36,518 bases of DNA from an uncultured Lachnospiraceae bacterium. GTDB taxonomy: Bacteria > Bacillota > Clostridia > Lachnospirales > Lachnospiraceae. Position numbers and translations under genes: made by a program. The stretch is from positions 1-36,518 of the forward strand of contig CACYJP010000057.1 in assembly GCA_902774725.1 (NCBI GenBank), given 5' to 3'. The notes beneath the pieces are model-generated. The model searched no databases and was not told where the DNA came from. It saw nothing but the letters and a program-made list of their open reading frames with translations. Within the stretch, counting starts at the first letter, position 1. Every line of letters begins with the position of its first letter. Shown one piece after another: positions 6,219 through 15,174 of the stretch.

Positions 6219-8591
6219 TCAACTGTTTTTCTTCTTTTTTGCGAAAAGCTGTTCCACCTGTTTATCCGCATAATCAAATTCCTGCTGGCTTATCTCCTTG
6301 TTCGAGAAGCCTGCTCTCTCAAGTATATCGCCTAGCTTTTCTCTTCCGGCAGCATCGCCGGCAAGCAGGTACCTTAACTGATCCGAGTAATTATTTCGGT
6401 CTCTGAAAAGCTTATCCTTCTTCTTTTTCTTTTTGATGCCTCGCGAGTATTTTAGTATAAGCTTGTCGGAAAGTCCCGCCTTGTTATACTCTAGTTTATA
6501 CTTGATAAACGGCAGGAGCTTACGGAATCCGAAAACCAACAGCACTAATGCAGCAAGTCCGAGAATCACAAATGCCACATAACGCATAACCTTATCGGCA
6601 CCCGAAATAGAGAACCTGTTAGTGTTGGTGCTTTCAGCCACCTCACCATCATCATCTCCATCTCCGAACATATCATTAAATGCACTCCAGAAGTCATCAT
6701 CCTCTTCCTCTTCAGTAAGGCCTGCAGAAGGTGTGACCTCAACCTGAACCCAGCCTCGTTCTTCGTCAAAAATCTCAACCCATGCATGCGCATCCGCATC
6801 GGTTGCATCAACTCTTATAAGACCTGTTTTTCCGAGTGGATTGTAGCCATCAAAATAATTTTCGTACGCCTCATTTTCTACCAGCTCACCATTATCAATG
6901 ATGTGCGAGAAAGGAATTGCATAGCCTTCGCAATATCTGGCCGGCACACCCTTTTCACGTAGTATAAGTACAGCTGCTGATGCGAAATGTGCACAGTATC
7001 CCTTCTTATTCTTTGTCAGGAAGTGATTTATAAAATCAGTATTCCAAGGAGTTGCTCCAGGTCTTATAGTATATGGAATATTTTGCTGATAATAATCAGC
7101 TATCTGCTGAACTATTTCCTCCGGAGTCTCACCATTTATGTTTGCATCCTTGATAAACTGATCTATAACTTTTTTATTGTCCTTCGGAACATCCAGATAA
7201 CAAGCATCTGGTTTATAACTCTTTATTTTCGTATCACTCTCATAATACATCGGGTAATAGGTATAGCTTTGTGACGAACCGACAGAAATCGGCTTTCTGT
7301 CACTATCTGAATAATAAGGCTGATAAGAAAGATACGGAGCTTCAACATTTGTGACAGTCATATAGCCTCTTGCCGAATACTCATCCTTTGCCTCATACGC
7401 CTTCTTTAATGCCTTAACCTCTTCATCGTAACCGGAGTCCTTCATATAGTTTTCTTCATGAGCATACCAATAATTTTCATACGGCTTATAATAGTCTCCC
7501 ACAAAGTTACGTATATAAATCATACTGTTACTATATGGAGTAAATGTAACAGTCAGGTCAGTCTGATAATCCAGTCTGATCGACGAAACTCCGCCCAGCT
7601 CTCCCGTCGAAAGACCACCGCTGTTCGGGTAGAAATTAATAAGGCCATAGAAGCCAAGCATGATGAAGTTCTGGAACATTTCTCTGCTGGCAACCTTGTA
7701 TTCGCTCGGCCTGTTTGATGAGTCATAATTAACCTTGTCGTGAACTATCGACATAGTACCGACTATCATAAGAACCACAAGACCTACTATTGCCATACCC
7801 TGCCAAAGCGACTTAAAATCCAGAGCGTATGTAAGACCTGTTTTCGATTTCCGGAAAACCCTGTCCCGCCTGCTCAAGTGGAAATGCCGGCCGCTCTTCA
7901 ACACAAATGTCATAACTATTCCTGCAAGAACCATTATGGAATAGATGGTGTCCGGCTCAAGCTCCATATAGAACACAAATATATTTACCACGAGCGAAAG
8001 ACCTATTGCGATTATGTATCTCGCACGTCTTAAGATATAGTTATTTAGAAGTATATTTACGGCGATACCTATAATTATCGCTGCAACGGTAATCGTTACA
8101 TATCTATTTGAAATACGCTCGTTGTACGTCTGCAGACCTTCGGTATCAAAATAAATAGACGCCCAGTCTACGGTAATGTTCATGATTGCATAGAAACCGG
8201 AGTTCAGGTAATCACTCAGCGTAATTATTGCTGTTGCATACGCACCAAAAAATACCAGATAGCCCAGATTCTCAGACTTCCAGCTGTGATAAAGTATCGC
8301 ACAGATAATCGCAGTTGATAGAATCACAAAATTAAACAGTATCTGATTGAAGCTGATATTCAGTGCTGTCAGATAAGATCCGATTCCACCCGCAGTAATA
8401 AAGTAAACTATGAGACCCTTGAGTATCAGTGTATAATATCTGTTTTCCTCGATATCATAAACCGAATCAGCTATCTCTACGCCCTTACAAAGAGGCACAG
8501 CCTCCTTTTCTTCCTCCTGCCATGCCGACCATCTGCGTTTTTTCTGTTTTTTGTTTTGCTTAAACGAACTATAATAATCAGTATTATTCAT
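6219..8591 (-). CDS. Multi-pass membrane transglutaminase-like protein (TgpA type)
   Basis: 790 residues. Seven hydrophobic segments lie between about residues 50 and 285. A large extracytoplasmic region contains a transglutaminase-like domain, and one further transmembrane helix (about 667-690) leads to a lysine-rich cytoplasmic tail (DUF4129-like position). The core has Cys533 (G-Y-C-A-H-F-A-S-A) and His602 (D-A-H-A-W-V-E). Where the third triad residue normally falls (W-x-x-V-D-x-T-P) it reads W-V-Q-V-E-V-T-P, with Glu618. It is the last gene of a zinc-ribbon?-moxR-DUF58-transglutaminase cluster, a widely conserved arrangement of unclear role, often thought to act in envelope protein processing or cross-linking. 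The DUF58 gene ends 37 bp upstream. CAGGA precedes the ATG. Confidence 0.9.
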   Translation of the reverse strand: MNNTDYYSSFKQNKKQKKRRWSAWQEEEKEAVPLCKGVEIADSVYDIEENRYYTLILKGLIVYFITAGGIGSYLTALNISFNQILFNFVILSTAIICAILYHSWKSENLGYLVFFGAYATAIITLSDYLNSGFYAIMNITVDWASIYFDTEGLQTYNERISNRYVTITVAAIIIGIAVNILLNNYILRRARYIIAIGLSLVVNIFVFYMELEPDTIYSIMVLAGIVMTFVLKSGRHFHLSRRDRVFRKSKTGLTYALDFKSLWQGMAIVGLVVLMIVGTMSIVHDKVNYDSSNRPSEYKVASREMFQNFIMLGFYGLINFYPNSGGLSTGELGGVSSIRLDYQTDLTVTFTPYSNSMIYIRNFVGDYYKPYENYWYAHEENYMKDSGYDEEVKALKKAYEAKDEYSARGYMTVTNVEAPYLSYQPYYSDSDRKPISVGSSQSYTYYPMYYESDTKIKSYKPDACYLDVPKDNKKVIDQFIKDANINGETPEEIVQQIADYYQQNIPYTIRPGATPWNTDFINHFLTKNKKGYCAHFASAAVLILREKGVPARYCEGYAIPFSHIIDNGELVENEAYENYFDGYNPLGKTGLIRVDATDADAHAWVEIFDEERGWVQVEVTPSAGLTEEEEDDDFWSAFNDMFGDGDDDGEVAESTNTNRFSISGADKVMRYVAFVILGLAALVLLVFGFRKLLPFIKYKLEYNKAGLSDKLILKYSRGIKKKKKKDKLFRDRNNYSDQLRYLLAGDAAGREKLGDILERAGFSNKEISQQEFDYADKQVEQLFAKKKKNS

Positions 8592-8628
8592 AAGCCGGTC
8601 CTGCTATATATCTTAATCCCATTCTATC

Positions 8629-9714
8629 CTAATCCTGCTCCACTATCATTGCATCAGCCTCACCGTTTCTCATACATACATTTACATATGCCTTGAGCTC
8701 CGGTCTGATACTTCTCATATAAGCCTTTGTCTTCTCCGGATCAGGATATATCTTCTCATAATATATATCCGCGAACGCCTCTCGCAGATTGTCGAGATTC
8801 ATTATCTGTCTCTCTTCAAACGCAAAATTCGCTTCACTCCACCAGGTAAGACGCACGTACGTCTGCTCCCTGACAAACTTAACAATAATCGTATATGTGA
8901 GCGAAAGAATCTCGTCCACCTCTTCATCACTTCCGGAAAGCTCAGTAAGTATGATCATCTGCTGATCCGACATAGACACTCTGTCCTTAACCATAAGGAT
9001 GTCTCTTTTCGCAGAAAGCTTCCAGTGGATGCTCATCAGCTTGTCACCCGGGATGTATTCCCTGACGTCGGAGACATCGGAGAAATCATGTCCCTTCTTC
9101 ACTGTTTCCTCACTCTCCGTCATTCCTCTTGCCATATCTGTCATATCAAAGCCGACAACAGTATAGCCGTCAGGATAAACATTTACCTCAGCAACCGAAT
9201 CAACCTTTTTCTTAAGCGACACAAAACCAAGAAAGTCTCTTACGGTGATTTCAGGAATACTGAATCTGTATGATCCATTCATAGAATAATTAACCGGGAT
9301 TTGCTGCTCATAATCCGTTCTTGCAGCAGCGGGAAGTGAAATAATAGTTGAATTTTCATCGTTATAAAATGTATTTTCTGCCGATAGTCTGGCACATACA
9401 TCATATGAAACCATGAAGGATTTATTTGAAAGAATCAGCTTCAGATATCCCATATTAAAACGACTCACATCTCTTTCAGGAGCTGTGAGCTTTACACTTA
9501 TTCCTCTGTAAATGAAAACAAGAGCTATGATATCTAAAACCGGCGCTGCAACAACGATAGAAAACGCCAGCATCATAAAATGATTTCTAAGGAAATCAAA
9601 CAGGAAAATGATTATACCAAGCTGAACCAGGTATGCTATCACCCTGGTTGGATGCACTCTTGTTTTCAGAGGCTTATTATTCTTTTCTTTTTTTTCTGAA
9701 TGTTTTTTTGACAT
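8629..9714 (-). CDS. DUF58 domain-containing membrane protein
   Basis: 361 residues. Two hydrophobic helices at about residues 24-42 and 46-69 anchor it, with the rest cytoplasmic. The DUF58 signature spans about residues 211-243: F-S-D-V-x-x-V-R-E-Y-x-P-G-D, then I-H-W-K-L-S-A-K-R-D and M-V-K-D-R. A von Willebrand-A-like segment follows (I-I-L-T-E-L). DUF58 proteins are nearly always encoded with MoxR ATPases, and the MoxR gene ends about 50 bp upstream here. The pair probably forms a chaperone-like complex serving the neighbouring transglutaminase; that is inference from context. The Shine-Dalgarno is weak, so translation may depend on coupling. Confidence 0.9.
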   Translation of the reverse strand: MSKKHSEKKEKNNKPLKTRVHPTRVIAYLVQLGIIIFLFDFLRNHFMMLAFSIVVAAPVLDIIALVFIYRGISVKLTAPERDVSRFNMGYLKLILSNKSFMVSYDVCARLSAENTFYNDENSTIISLPAAARTDYEQQIPVNYSMNGSYRFSIPEITVRDFLGFVSLKKKVDSVAEVNVYPDGYTVVGFDMTDMARGMTESEETVKKGHDFSDVSDVREYIPGDKLMSIHWKLSAKRDILMVKDRVSMSDQQMIILTELSGSDEEVDEILSLTYTIIVKFVREQTYVRLTWWSEANFAFEERQIMNLDNLREAFADIYYEKIYPDPEKTKAYMRSIRPELKAYVNVCMRNGEADAMIVEQD

Positions 9715-9763
9715 ATGTTTATCTATACTTCGTCTGATTTACAAGGTTATACTGATTAGCTGA

Positions 9764-10696
9764 TTATGATCTAGGTGCAGGGATGTAGTTTACCAGTTCT
9801 CTAAGTGCTGTACCCATATTCATTCCCTGAGCTCTTGCCTTCTGGCCAAGCTTTACTCTATGTCCCAATGTATCAGGCACGACATCCTGAACATCCTCGG
9901 CGGTAACAAAGTCTCTTCCATCGATAACCGCAATAGCCTTTGCCATGTTGAGAAGTGCTATTGTTCCACGAGGACTTGCTCCCATTGAGAACATATCATT
10001 TTTTCTGGTTTCCTCTACAAGATTTACGATGTATTCATATATCTCATCACGGATGAACATATCGTTACACATTTTTCTAAGCTCGATCATCTCTTCAATT
10101 CCCATCACACTCTGAACGTGAGAAATAGGATTAAGCGCATTTCCCTTAAGGATTTCAACCGCATCACGATGTGCCGGATAGCCCATAGAAAGACATACCA
10201 TAAATCTATCGAGCTGGGACTCAGGAAGCATCTGTGTTCCTGATGAACCATACGGATTCTCCGTCGCAATAACCACAAAAGGATCCGGAAGCTTTCTGGT
10301 TACACCGTCAACCGTTGCAGTTCCTTCCTCCATAACCTCAAGCAGTGCCGACTGAGTTTTTGGAGATGTACGGTTTATCTCATCTGCGAGGAAAAGATTA
10401 CAGAAAACAGAACCGGGTCTATATTCAAATTCCTTTGTTGCAGAGTTATACATAGAGAATCCAAGGATATCACTGGGAAGTGCATCCGGGGTAAACTGAA
10501 CTCTCTTATACTCCATAGAAAGCGATTTTGCAAAAGCCATCGCAAGTGTTGTTTTTCCTACTCCGGGAATATCCTCCATAAGGATGTGTCCGCCCGCGAT
10601 TACAGCTGCAAGAACCTTTCTTACAACATTTTCCTTACCCTTTATAACCGTATTTACACTGTCCATAACAGACTGAGTTTTTACAACATAGCTCAT
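9764..10696 (-). CDS. MoxR family AAA+ ATPase
   Basis: 310 residues, the usual MoxR length. Walker A is P-G-V-G-K-T-T at 44-50 and Walker B is L-F-L-A-D-E-I-N-R at 101-109. Sensor 1 lies in V-I-A-T-E-N-P near 142-148, followed by P-E-S-Q-L-D-R-F. The lid domain contains S-P-R-G-T and a sensor-2 region near D-T-L-G-H-R-V. MoxR proteins act as ATP-driven chaperones for maturation of neighbouring envelope or VWA-domain proteins. Here it would serve the DUF58 and transglutaminase products encoded immediately downstream. AGGAG precedes the ATG. The 100 bp upstream is a low-complexity tract of TATATTCTAT-like words holding a possible promoter. Confidence 0.95.
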   Translation of the reverse strand: MSYVVKTQSVMDSVNTVIKGKENVVRKVLAAVIAGGHILMEDIPGVGKTTLAMAFAKSLSMEYKRVQFTPDALPSDILGFSMYNSATKEFEYRPGSVFCNLFLADEINRTSPKTQSALLEVMEEGTATVDGVTRKLPDPFVVIATENPYGSSGTQMLPESQLDRFMVCLSMGYPAHRDAVEILKGNALNPISHVQSVMGIEEMIELRKMCNDMFIRDEIYEYIVNLVEETRKNDMFSMGASPRGTIALLNMAKAIAVIDGRDFVTAEDVQDVVPDTLGHRVKLGQKARAQGMNMGTALRELVNYIPAPRS

Positions 10697-10797
10697 ATAC
10701 TGTCTCCTGTCTCAATGATCATTTATACTGTATTTAATAACAATACTTTTTATTATAATCTATATTTTATATTCTATAATCTATCTTCTATATTCTA
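10697..10797. other. Low-complexity AT-rich spacer
   Basis: About 100 bp made of imperfect repeats of TCTATATTCTAT-like words between the truncated zinc-ribbon gene and moxR. On the minus strand TTATAG and TATAAT are separated by 16 bp, a candidate promoter for the moxR operon, but AT-rich sequence makes chance matches likely. Confidence 0.35.
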
Positions 10798-11895
10798 TTA
10801 TTTATACTCCGGGCAAATTTCAGGCTGAAGCTTCCAGGTTGTATCACCCTCAGATGTTCCGAGCCATACAACAGGCTTTCCGGCACTATTCATTCCCACA
10901 GTCCAGTAAGCCGCGCCTTCTTTTTTGTATTTTATTTTCGGAGCTGTTCCTCCAACACCGGCATTAAGTTCCGAAAGAAATACTGCTTCATTATTCTTTA
11001 TACCACTCGCACCTGTACTCTTAAACGGTTCCCCTTCCGCTGCAGTTGCAATAACCGTTCCTTCATCGCTACTCATAGTATCCGCAACCTCGTCATAAGC
11101 ATCTTCATTCGCAAGAGCCGCCTGACAAGCTGAATTAATCGTTTCAGCCGCAGCTACATCATCACACTTTGAGGACTTATTTACATATCTCAAAAAAGCC
11201 GGTGCTACCGTCTGGATAACCATAGAGGAATACCATCTTCCGCCCTCCTTATAGCAGATATCAACGATTTCTTCGGAGTCCTCTTCACCATTAAAACTCA
11301 CTGTAATCTTCGCCCGAACAAGCATCAGTTCATCATAATCCTCATAAAGATCCATCGTCTCCTCAAAATCATCAAGGTCATCATCATCCATTTCCATTGT
11401 ATCTATTATTTCATAATCATAATTAATCTTTTCATAGTTTAAGTCGCCTATTTTACTTTTATATAAAGTACTGAGCAGATTTATGAGGCTCTTCTTAAAT
11501 GCTTTGCCATCGGTTTTCTTGAGACCAACAAAAGGACTACCATTAAAATCCTCATCAGCTACAAAGTCACATAGCTTGTCATACATATCATCAGATAAAG
11601 TATCAGCAAAGGCTTCTGCATCCTTATCTGACATCGCCTTAAGAGCAGCCTCGGTAGCAGCTTCCGGCGATGAATAACCGCCTCTTAACAAAAAGAAAGC
11701 AGTCAGTCCGCCACCTATCAGTAAAATTGCTGCTATTATGAGCCCAATGATAAGACCCTTTTTACTCTTTTTTTTCTTTTTCTTTTTTTTTTTTTTTTTC
11801 TGTTTATTGCTGCTGGAAGCTCTGCTGTGGCATTCCCTGTTGCTGGAAGCTTTGCTGTGGCATTCCCTGCTGCTGGAAGCTCTGCTGCTGAACAT
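10798..11895 (-). pseudogene. C-terminal part of a frameshifted zinc-ribbon membrane protein
   Basis: This reading frame carries the bulk of the protein: a lysine run, a transmembrane helix (L-I-I-G-L-I-I-A-A-I-L-L-I-G-G-G), and an exported acidic domain of about 270 residues. The exported domain has a DUF4878/lumazine-like start (S-P-E-A-A-T-E-A-A-L-K-A-M) and a C-terminal beta-rich part with A-Y-W-T-V-G-M. The only upstream ATG lies inside the glutamine repeat in the wrong frame and gives nonsense serine/arginine residues. The natural start is therefore the zinc-ribbon gene at 12091, one frame away. Intact relatives are single proteins of zinc ribbon, Q/P linker, TM helix and outer domain. 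A one-base insertion or two-base loss within 11803-11815 would explain the split; a sequencing error is also possible. Confidence 0.7.
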
Positions 11896-11900
11896 TCTGC
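11783..11900 (-). repeat. 30-bp tandem repeats and a 17-A homopolymer in a coding region
   Basis: Two full 30-bp units (11811-11840 and 11841-11870) and a diverged third (11871-11900) encode Q-x-M-P-Q-Q-S-F-Q-Q repeats. Just beyond, 11783-11799 is a run of 17 T (A on the coding strand). Both are slippage-prone. The stop codon that ends the zinc-ribbon frame (TAA, 11804-11806) lies between them. Confidence 0.85.
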
Positions 11901-12091
11901 TGCCACTCCATCCCCGGCTGGGTTCCCTGATTCATTTTCTTCTCAATTTCTTCAAGCTCTGATCCGTTAATAACTCTTGTCGCATCCTCAGAATCATCGT
12001 AGCTTTGAGGTGCCTCTGGATCAACTCTTCCACACATCGGACAAACATCTACACCATCTGTTTTTTTACTACCGCAATATGGACAAAACAT
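11804..12091 (-). CDS. Zinc-ribbon domain protein, N-terminal fragment
   Basis: 95 residues. The N-terminus has a clear zinc ribbon (C-P-Y-C at 3-6 and C-P-M-C at 17-20), an acidic linker and a glutamine-rich repeat that stops abruptly at a TAA. GAGGGGG precedes the ATG, so this is the true start of the gene. The product would lack the lysine run, membrane helix and outer domain, which continue in the +1 frame at 10798-11810. It sits next to the MoxR operon and is co-oriented with it. If translated alone it would be a small soluble zinc-ribbon peptide; more likely it is the front half of a broken or phase-variable gene. Confidence 0.7.
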   Translation of the reverse strand: MFCPYCGSKKTDGVDVCPMCGRVDPEAPQSYDDSEDATRVINGSELEEIEKKMNQGTQPGMEWQQNVQQQSFQQQGMPQQSFQQQGMPQQSFQQQ

Positions 12092-12180
12092 TTAAAAGCC
12101 CCCTCTTATTATATCTATTTATAAATTGGTTCTGTTTTTAAAATTCCACTCTTTATAATAACACAAAATAATCCCCTGTG

Positions 12181-12918
12181 TCATTTGGTTTTCTTGTGTT
12201 TGAGATTACGATTAACCGCACCGCTATTCATCTTTGCCATAGATGATAAAGTCGGAATATTCATCGGACATACATCCATACATGACATAGCCTTTGAGCA
12301 GCCACTCGCAAATACCTCTTCATATATCTTTTTTATTCTTTCAGTGTCTCCGCCGCTCTGTGATGCAACCAGATAGCAGTCATTAGCAGCAGGTGCACCG
12401 AGAAATCTGTCACCCTTTACATAGTTAGGACACACCTCAAGACAAAGTCCGCATTTGAGACATTTCGCTGCCTGATACTGATGTGCGTATTCCCTAGGTG
12501 ACGACTTTTCATACCTTTCCAGATAGATCTCAGCCTCTCTGCTTCTATCAAAAATAACGCTTCGGTCAACAACCAGATCACTTACAACATTAAACTTTCT
12601 GAGCGGTTCCAGCGTTAAACGAAATTCTTTTTTTCCGTCCCTTTGTTTCTTATTCATAAGCTTAGAAATAAAGGTTTCACACGCCAGGGCCGGACTTCCG
12701 TTAATGACCATGGCACAACCACCGCAGATCCCCTGCATGCAGGAGCACTCCCAGTTTATTCTTCTGCTTTCCTTCCCGTCTATATCATATATATCATCTC
12801 TGTAATTCAGAATCGCCAGGACACCCGCCACAGTATTATCTTCAGGGCCTTCATAATTAAAGGATTCCCAATACGGTTCTGACTGAGGGGATAACTGTCT
12901 TTTAATCGTAACTATCAT
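12181..12918 (-). CDS. sdhB: Succinate dehydrogenase/fumarate reductase iron-sulfur subunit
   Basis: Carries electrons between the flavin subunit and the membrane quinone site. 245 residues, the normal length. The N-terminal ferredoxin-like domain ligates a [2Fe-2S] cluster through Cys58/60, Cys65, Cys68 and Cys80 (C-S-C-M-Q-G-I-C-G-G-C). The C-terminal domain has C153-x2-C156-x2-C159-x3-C163-P and C207-x5-C213-x3-C217-P for the [4Fe-4S] and [3Fe-4S]/[4Fe-4S] clusters. It is the last gene of the sdhC-sdhA-sdhB order used by Bacillus-type enzymes. The 89 bp after it toward 12092 contain only AT-rich sequence. Confidence 0.93.
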   Translation of the reverse strand: MIVTIKRQLSPQSEPYWESFNYEGPEDNTVAGVLAILNYRDDIYDIDGKESRRINWECSCMQGICGGCAMVINGSPALACETFISKLMNKKQRDGKKEFRLTLEPLRKFNVVSDLVVDRSVIFDRSREAEIYLERYEKSSPREYAHQYQAAKCLKCGLCLEVCPNYVKGDRFLGAPAANDCYLVASQSGGDTERIKKIYEEVFASGCSKAMSCMDVCPMNIPTLSSMAKMNSGAVNRNLKHKKTK

Positions 12919-12969
12919 AAACCTTATCTCCTGCCTCTTCTCATATCATTTCTCACATCATTTCTCACA

Positions 12970-14562
12970 TCATTTCTCAAACTTCTTCTCAAAATCATAG
13001 TGCAGATCATACGCGCCATCATTAAAGCTAATTATTGACGCCGCAGCATAATTATCATCTCTTTCAGGATAATCTGTTCTGAAATGTGCACCTCTGGTTT
13101 CCTTCCTTGAAATCGCAGATATCAGAACCGCCTTTGCAAGCACTAGTATTCCCTGCAGACTGTAATTAAAATACGGAAGTACATTTCTATCATAATTAAG
13201 CTTCGATGCCGCATCGAGATAAAAGTCCAGCGCCTCCCTTCCCTTTAGGAGCTCCTTCTCTGTACGGGCAATTCCAAGATATTTATTCATATCCTCCGCA
13301 AGCATATCCCTTATATACATCACTGGGAATTTACTCTTTGTCTCTCCGGCCTTTCTCAGTTTTTCAGTTTCCTCAGAAGCAAAATGTGAAATGCTTCTTG
13401 CCGCAACCTGACCGCCGTAAAAAGCAGCAAGAAGAGAATTCCCCCCGAGACGGTTCGCTCCATGATAAATAGAAGCACACTCCCCGACCGCATAGAGTCC
13501 CTTTATGTTAGTTTCATGATTATTATTCACTGCAATACCACCCATAAAGAAATGAACAGATGGTTCAACAGGAATAGGTTCCTTAGTTATATCGATTCCT
13601 CGATACTTTTTGCAAATGTCTCTTACCTCAGCAAGTCGTTCGTCTATAAGCTTCCTACCAAGAAAGCTTACATCCAAAAACACCTGTTCTCCCAGCTCAT
13701 ACATACTCTTCGATACTATATCACGCGGCATGAGGTTACCGTTCGGTCCAAACTTATCCTCCATAAAGTACACCCTTTTACCGTCCTTCTCATAGAAAAG
13801 ACGTCCACCTTCTCCACGAGCAGCCTCAGATACGAGCATTCTTTTGTGATATGTTTCAATTGTTGTAGGATGATACTGAATGAACTCAAGATTCTTAAGA
13901 GAAACTCCCTGCATAAAAAGCCTTCCGGCAGCATATCCGTCACAGGTAGTTGAACCTGTTGTCTTACCAAACATAGCATTTTGTCCACCGGTCGCCATGA
14001 TCACCGCATCCGCATACATCGGAACCAGCTCTCTCGTCGCCTCATTAAAAATCAGCGCACCATAAGCTTTTCCGTCTTTTATAAGACACGAATGAAAATC
14101 CGTCCAAAGAAGTCTTTCAATAAGTCCCGAAGCTTCAAACTGACGACACTTCATGACCATAGCTGAAACCATATGCTTACCCGTCAGGGCACCGGAGTAG
14201 CACGTCCTTTTATAAGTCTGACCACCAAAGGCTCTCCTTGCCAACTCACCCTCTTCATCTCTGGTAAATACCATACCTATGCACTCAAGCTGACGTACGA
14301 TTTCAGGAGCACTCGAGCATAGCCCCTCTATAGCTTCTCGACCGGCTATATCACAGCCACCGCTAAGAGTATCCTCGACGTGTTGCTTAGTACTGTCTCC
14401 TACTTTGGTGTTTATTGCATTTATTCCTCCCGCAGCCATAACAGACTGCGCCCTCTCCGACGGAAACGGCGATATAATAACAGACTTTATACCTCTTTCA
14501 GCCAGCGATATTGCAGCACTAAGCCCCGATACACCAGCACCTATTATCAAAACCTTACCCAT
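12970..14562 (-). CDS. sdhA: Succinate dehydrogenase/fumarate reductase flavoprotein subunit
   Basis: Interconverts succinate and fumarate. 530 residues. The Rossmann G-A-G-V-S-G-L-S-A-A binds FAD. Active-site elements are intact: F-I-Q-Y-H-P-T-T, S-E-A-A-R-G-E-G-G with the proton-donor arginine, P-S-V-H-F-F-M-G-G, and H-G-A-N-R-L-G-G-N-S. The odd point is residue 39. Bacillus SdhA has S-H-S-V-C-A-Q-G-G with the histidine that carries covalent FAD, but this protein has A-Q-S-V-M-A-A-G-G, so FAD is probably bound non-covalently. In known enzymes that loss spares fumarate reduction and impairs succinate oxidation, which fits a fermentative fumarate reductase. L-aspartate oxidase was considered, but the sdhC and sdhB neighbours argue against it. 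Confidence 0.9.
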   Translation of the reverse strand: MGKVLIIGAGVSGLSAAISLAERGIKSVIISPFPSERAQSVMAAGGINAINTKVGDSTKQHVEDTLSGGCDIAGREAIEGLCSSAPEIVRQLECIGMVFTRDEEGELARRAFGGQTYKRTCYSGALTGKHMVSAMVMKCRQFEASGLIERLLWTDFHSCLIKDGKAYGALIFNEATRELVPMYADAVIMATGGQNAMFGKTTGSTTCDGYAAGRLFMQGVSLKNLEFIQYHPTTIETYHKRMLVSEAARGEGGRLFYEKDGKRVYFMEDKFGPNGNLMPRDIVSKSMYELGEQVFLDVSFLGRKLIDERLAEVRDICKKYRGIDITKEPIPVEPSVHFFMGGIAVNNNHETNIKGLYAVGECASIYHGANRLGGNSLLAAFYGGQVAARSISHFASEETEKLRKAGETKSKFPVMYIRDMLAEDMNKYLGIARTEKELLKGREALDFYLDAASKLNYDRNVLPYFNYSLQGILVLAKAVLISAISRKETRGAHFRTDYPERDDNYAAASIISFNDGAYDLHYDFEKKFEK

Positions 14563-14598
14563 AAAAACCTCGTAACTTTTGATTATCGTTTTTGACTT

Positions 14599-15159
14599 TT
14601 ACACCTGTTTCATATTAAACAGAATCACCTGTGTCTTGATCACTATTATCACTGATGCAACAAAAAGAGCTGCCGAGATAACCCAGACTATCCAGTCGAT
14701 TATTTTCTGTGTTTTTCTTTCCTTGATGATACCAAGAGTTATGAGAGCCCTTGTTAAGGACGAACCCACATGAAGAAATGTAAATGCCCAGAAAAGTACC
14801 CCGAGTACGATCAGAACGATAAAAAATACGGTTCCACCAAAATGTGATGTAACCCAGTCACCTGTCTTGATATGAAACGGAAGAAGCACTAAAATACCGG
14901 CTGCGCTTGCACGTTGAATGATAGTACGAATATTCTTCTTCGGATATTTACCAAGTGCGTCTCCATCATGCTTATATGCAACAATAAAAACGGAAATAAC
15001 CATGTGAAGCATTACACACGTAACAAACCCATAGGCTATGAGCACCGTCATACCCGGATTATAATAAAATGACATATAGCTCCATATCTCATAAACTACA
15101 TGAGTCAAAAGCAAAAATACGGATATTAATGCAAGGATAGCGTTTGTTTTCTTTAGCAT
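14599..15159 (-). CDS. sdhC: Succinate dehydrogenase/fumarate reductase cytochrome b subunit
   Basis: The membrane anchor of the complex. From the ATG at 15159 (preceded by AGGGGGTG; an upstream ATG at 15213 has no such site) it has about 186 residues and five hydrophobic helices, matching the five-helix Bacillus/Wolinella type. Histidines at 20, 52, 96 and 130 fall one in each of the first four helices, as expected for axial ligands of two b hemes. A menaquinone-linked diheme enzyme is therefore likely. It is the first gene of the operon and is divergent from ung, with about 95 bp between the starts. Confidence 0.85.
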   Translation of the reverse strand: MLKKTNAILALISVFLLLTHVVYEIWSYMSFYYNPGMTVLIAYGFVTCVMLHMVISVFIVAYKHDGDALGKYPKKNIRTIIQRASAAGILVLLPFHIKTGDWVTSHFGGTVFFIVLIVLGVLFWAFTFLHVGSSLTRALITLGIIKERKTQKIIDWIVWVISAALFVASVIIVIKTQVILFNMKQV

Positions 15160-15174
15160 TTCACACCCCCTGTT

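Noticed and set aside
11783..11806. Programmed frameshifting on the A-run to join the zinc-ribbon halves
   Set aside because: The TAA of the first frame lies before the A-run, so slippage there cannot bypass it, and CAA-TAA is a poor +1 site.
11738..11962. A poly-Phe/Leu frame on the plus strand
   Set aside because: It is the complement of the A17 and lysine-rich tract and of the 30-bp repeats, not a gene.
12970..14562. L-aspartate oxidase (NadB), because the covalent-FAD His is missing
   Set aside because: The gene lies between sdhC and sdhB and has the Sdh/Frd catalytic and C-terminal motifs.
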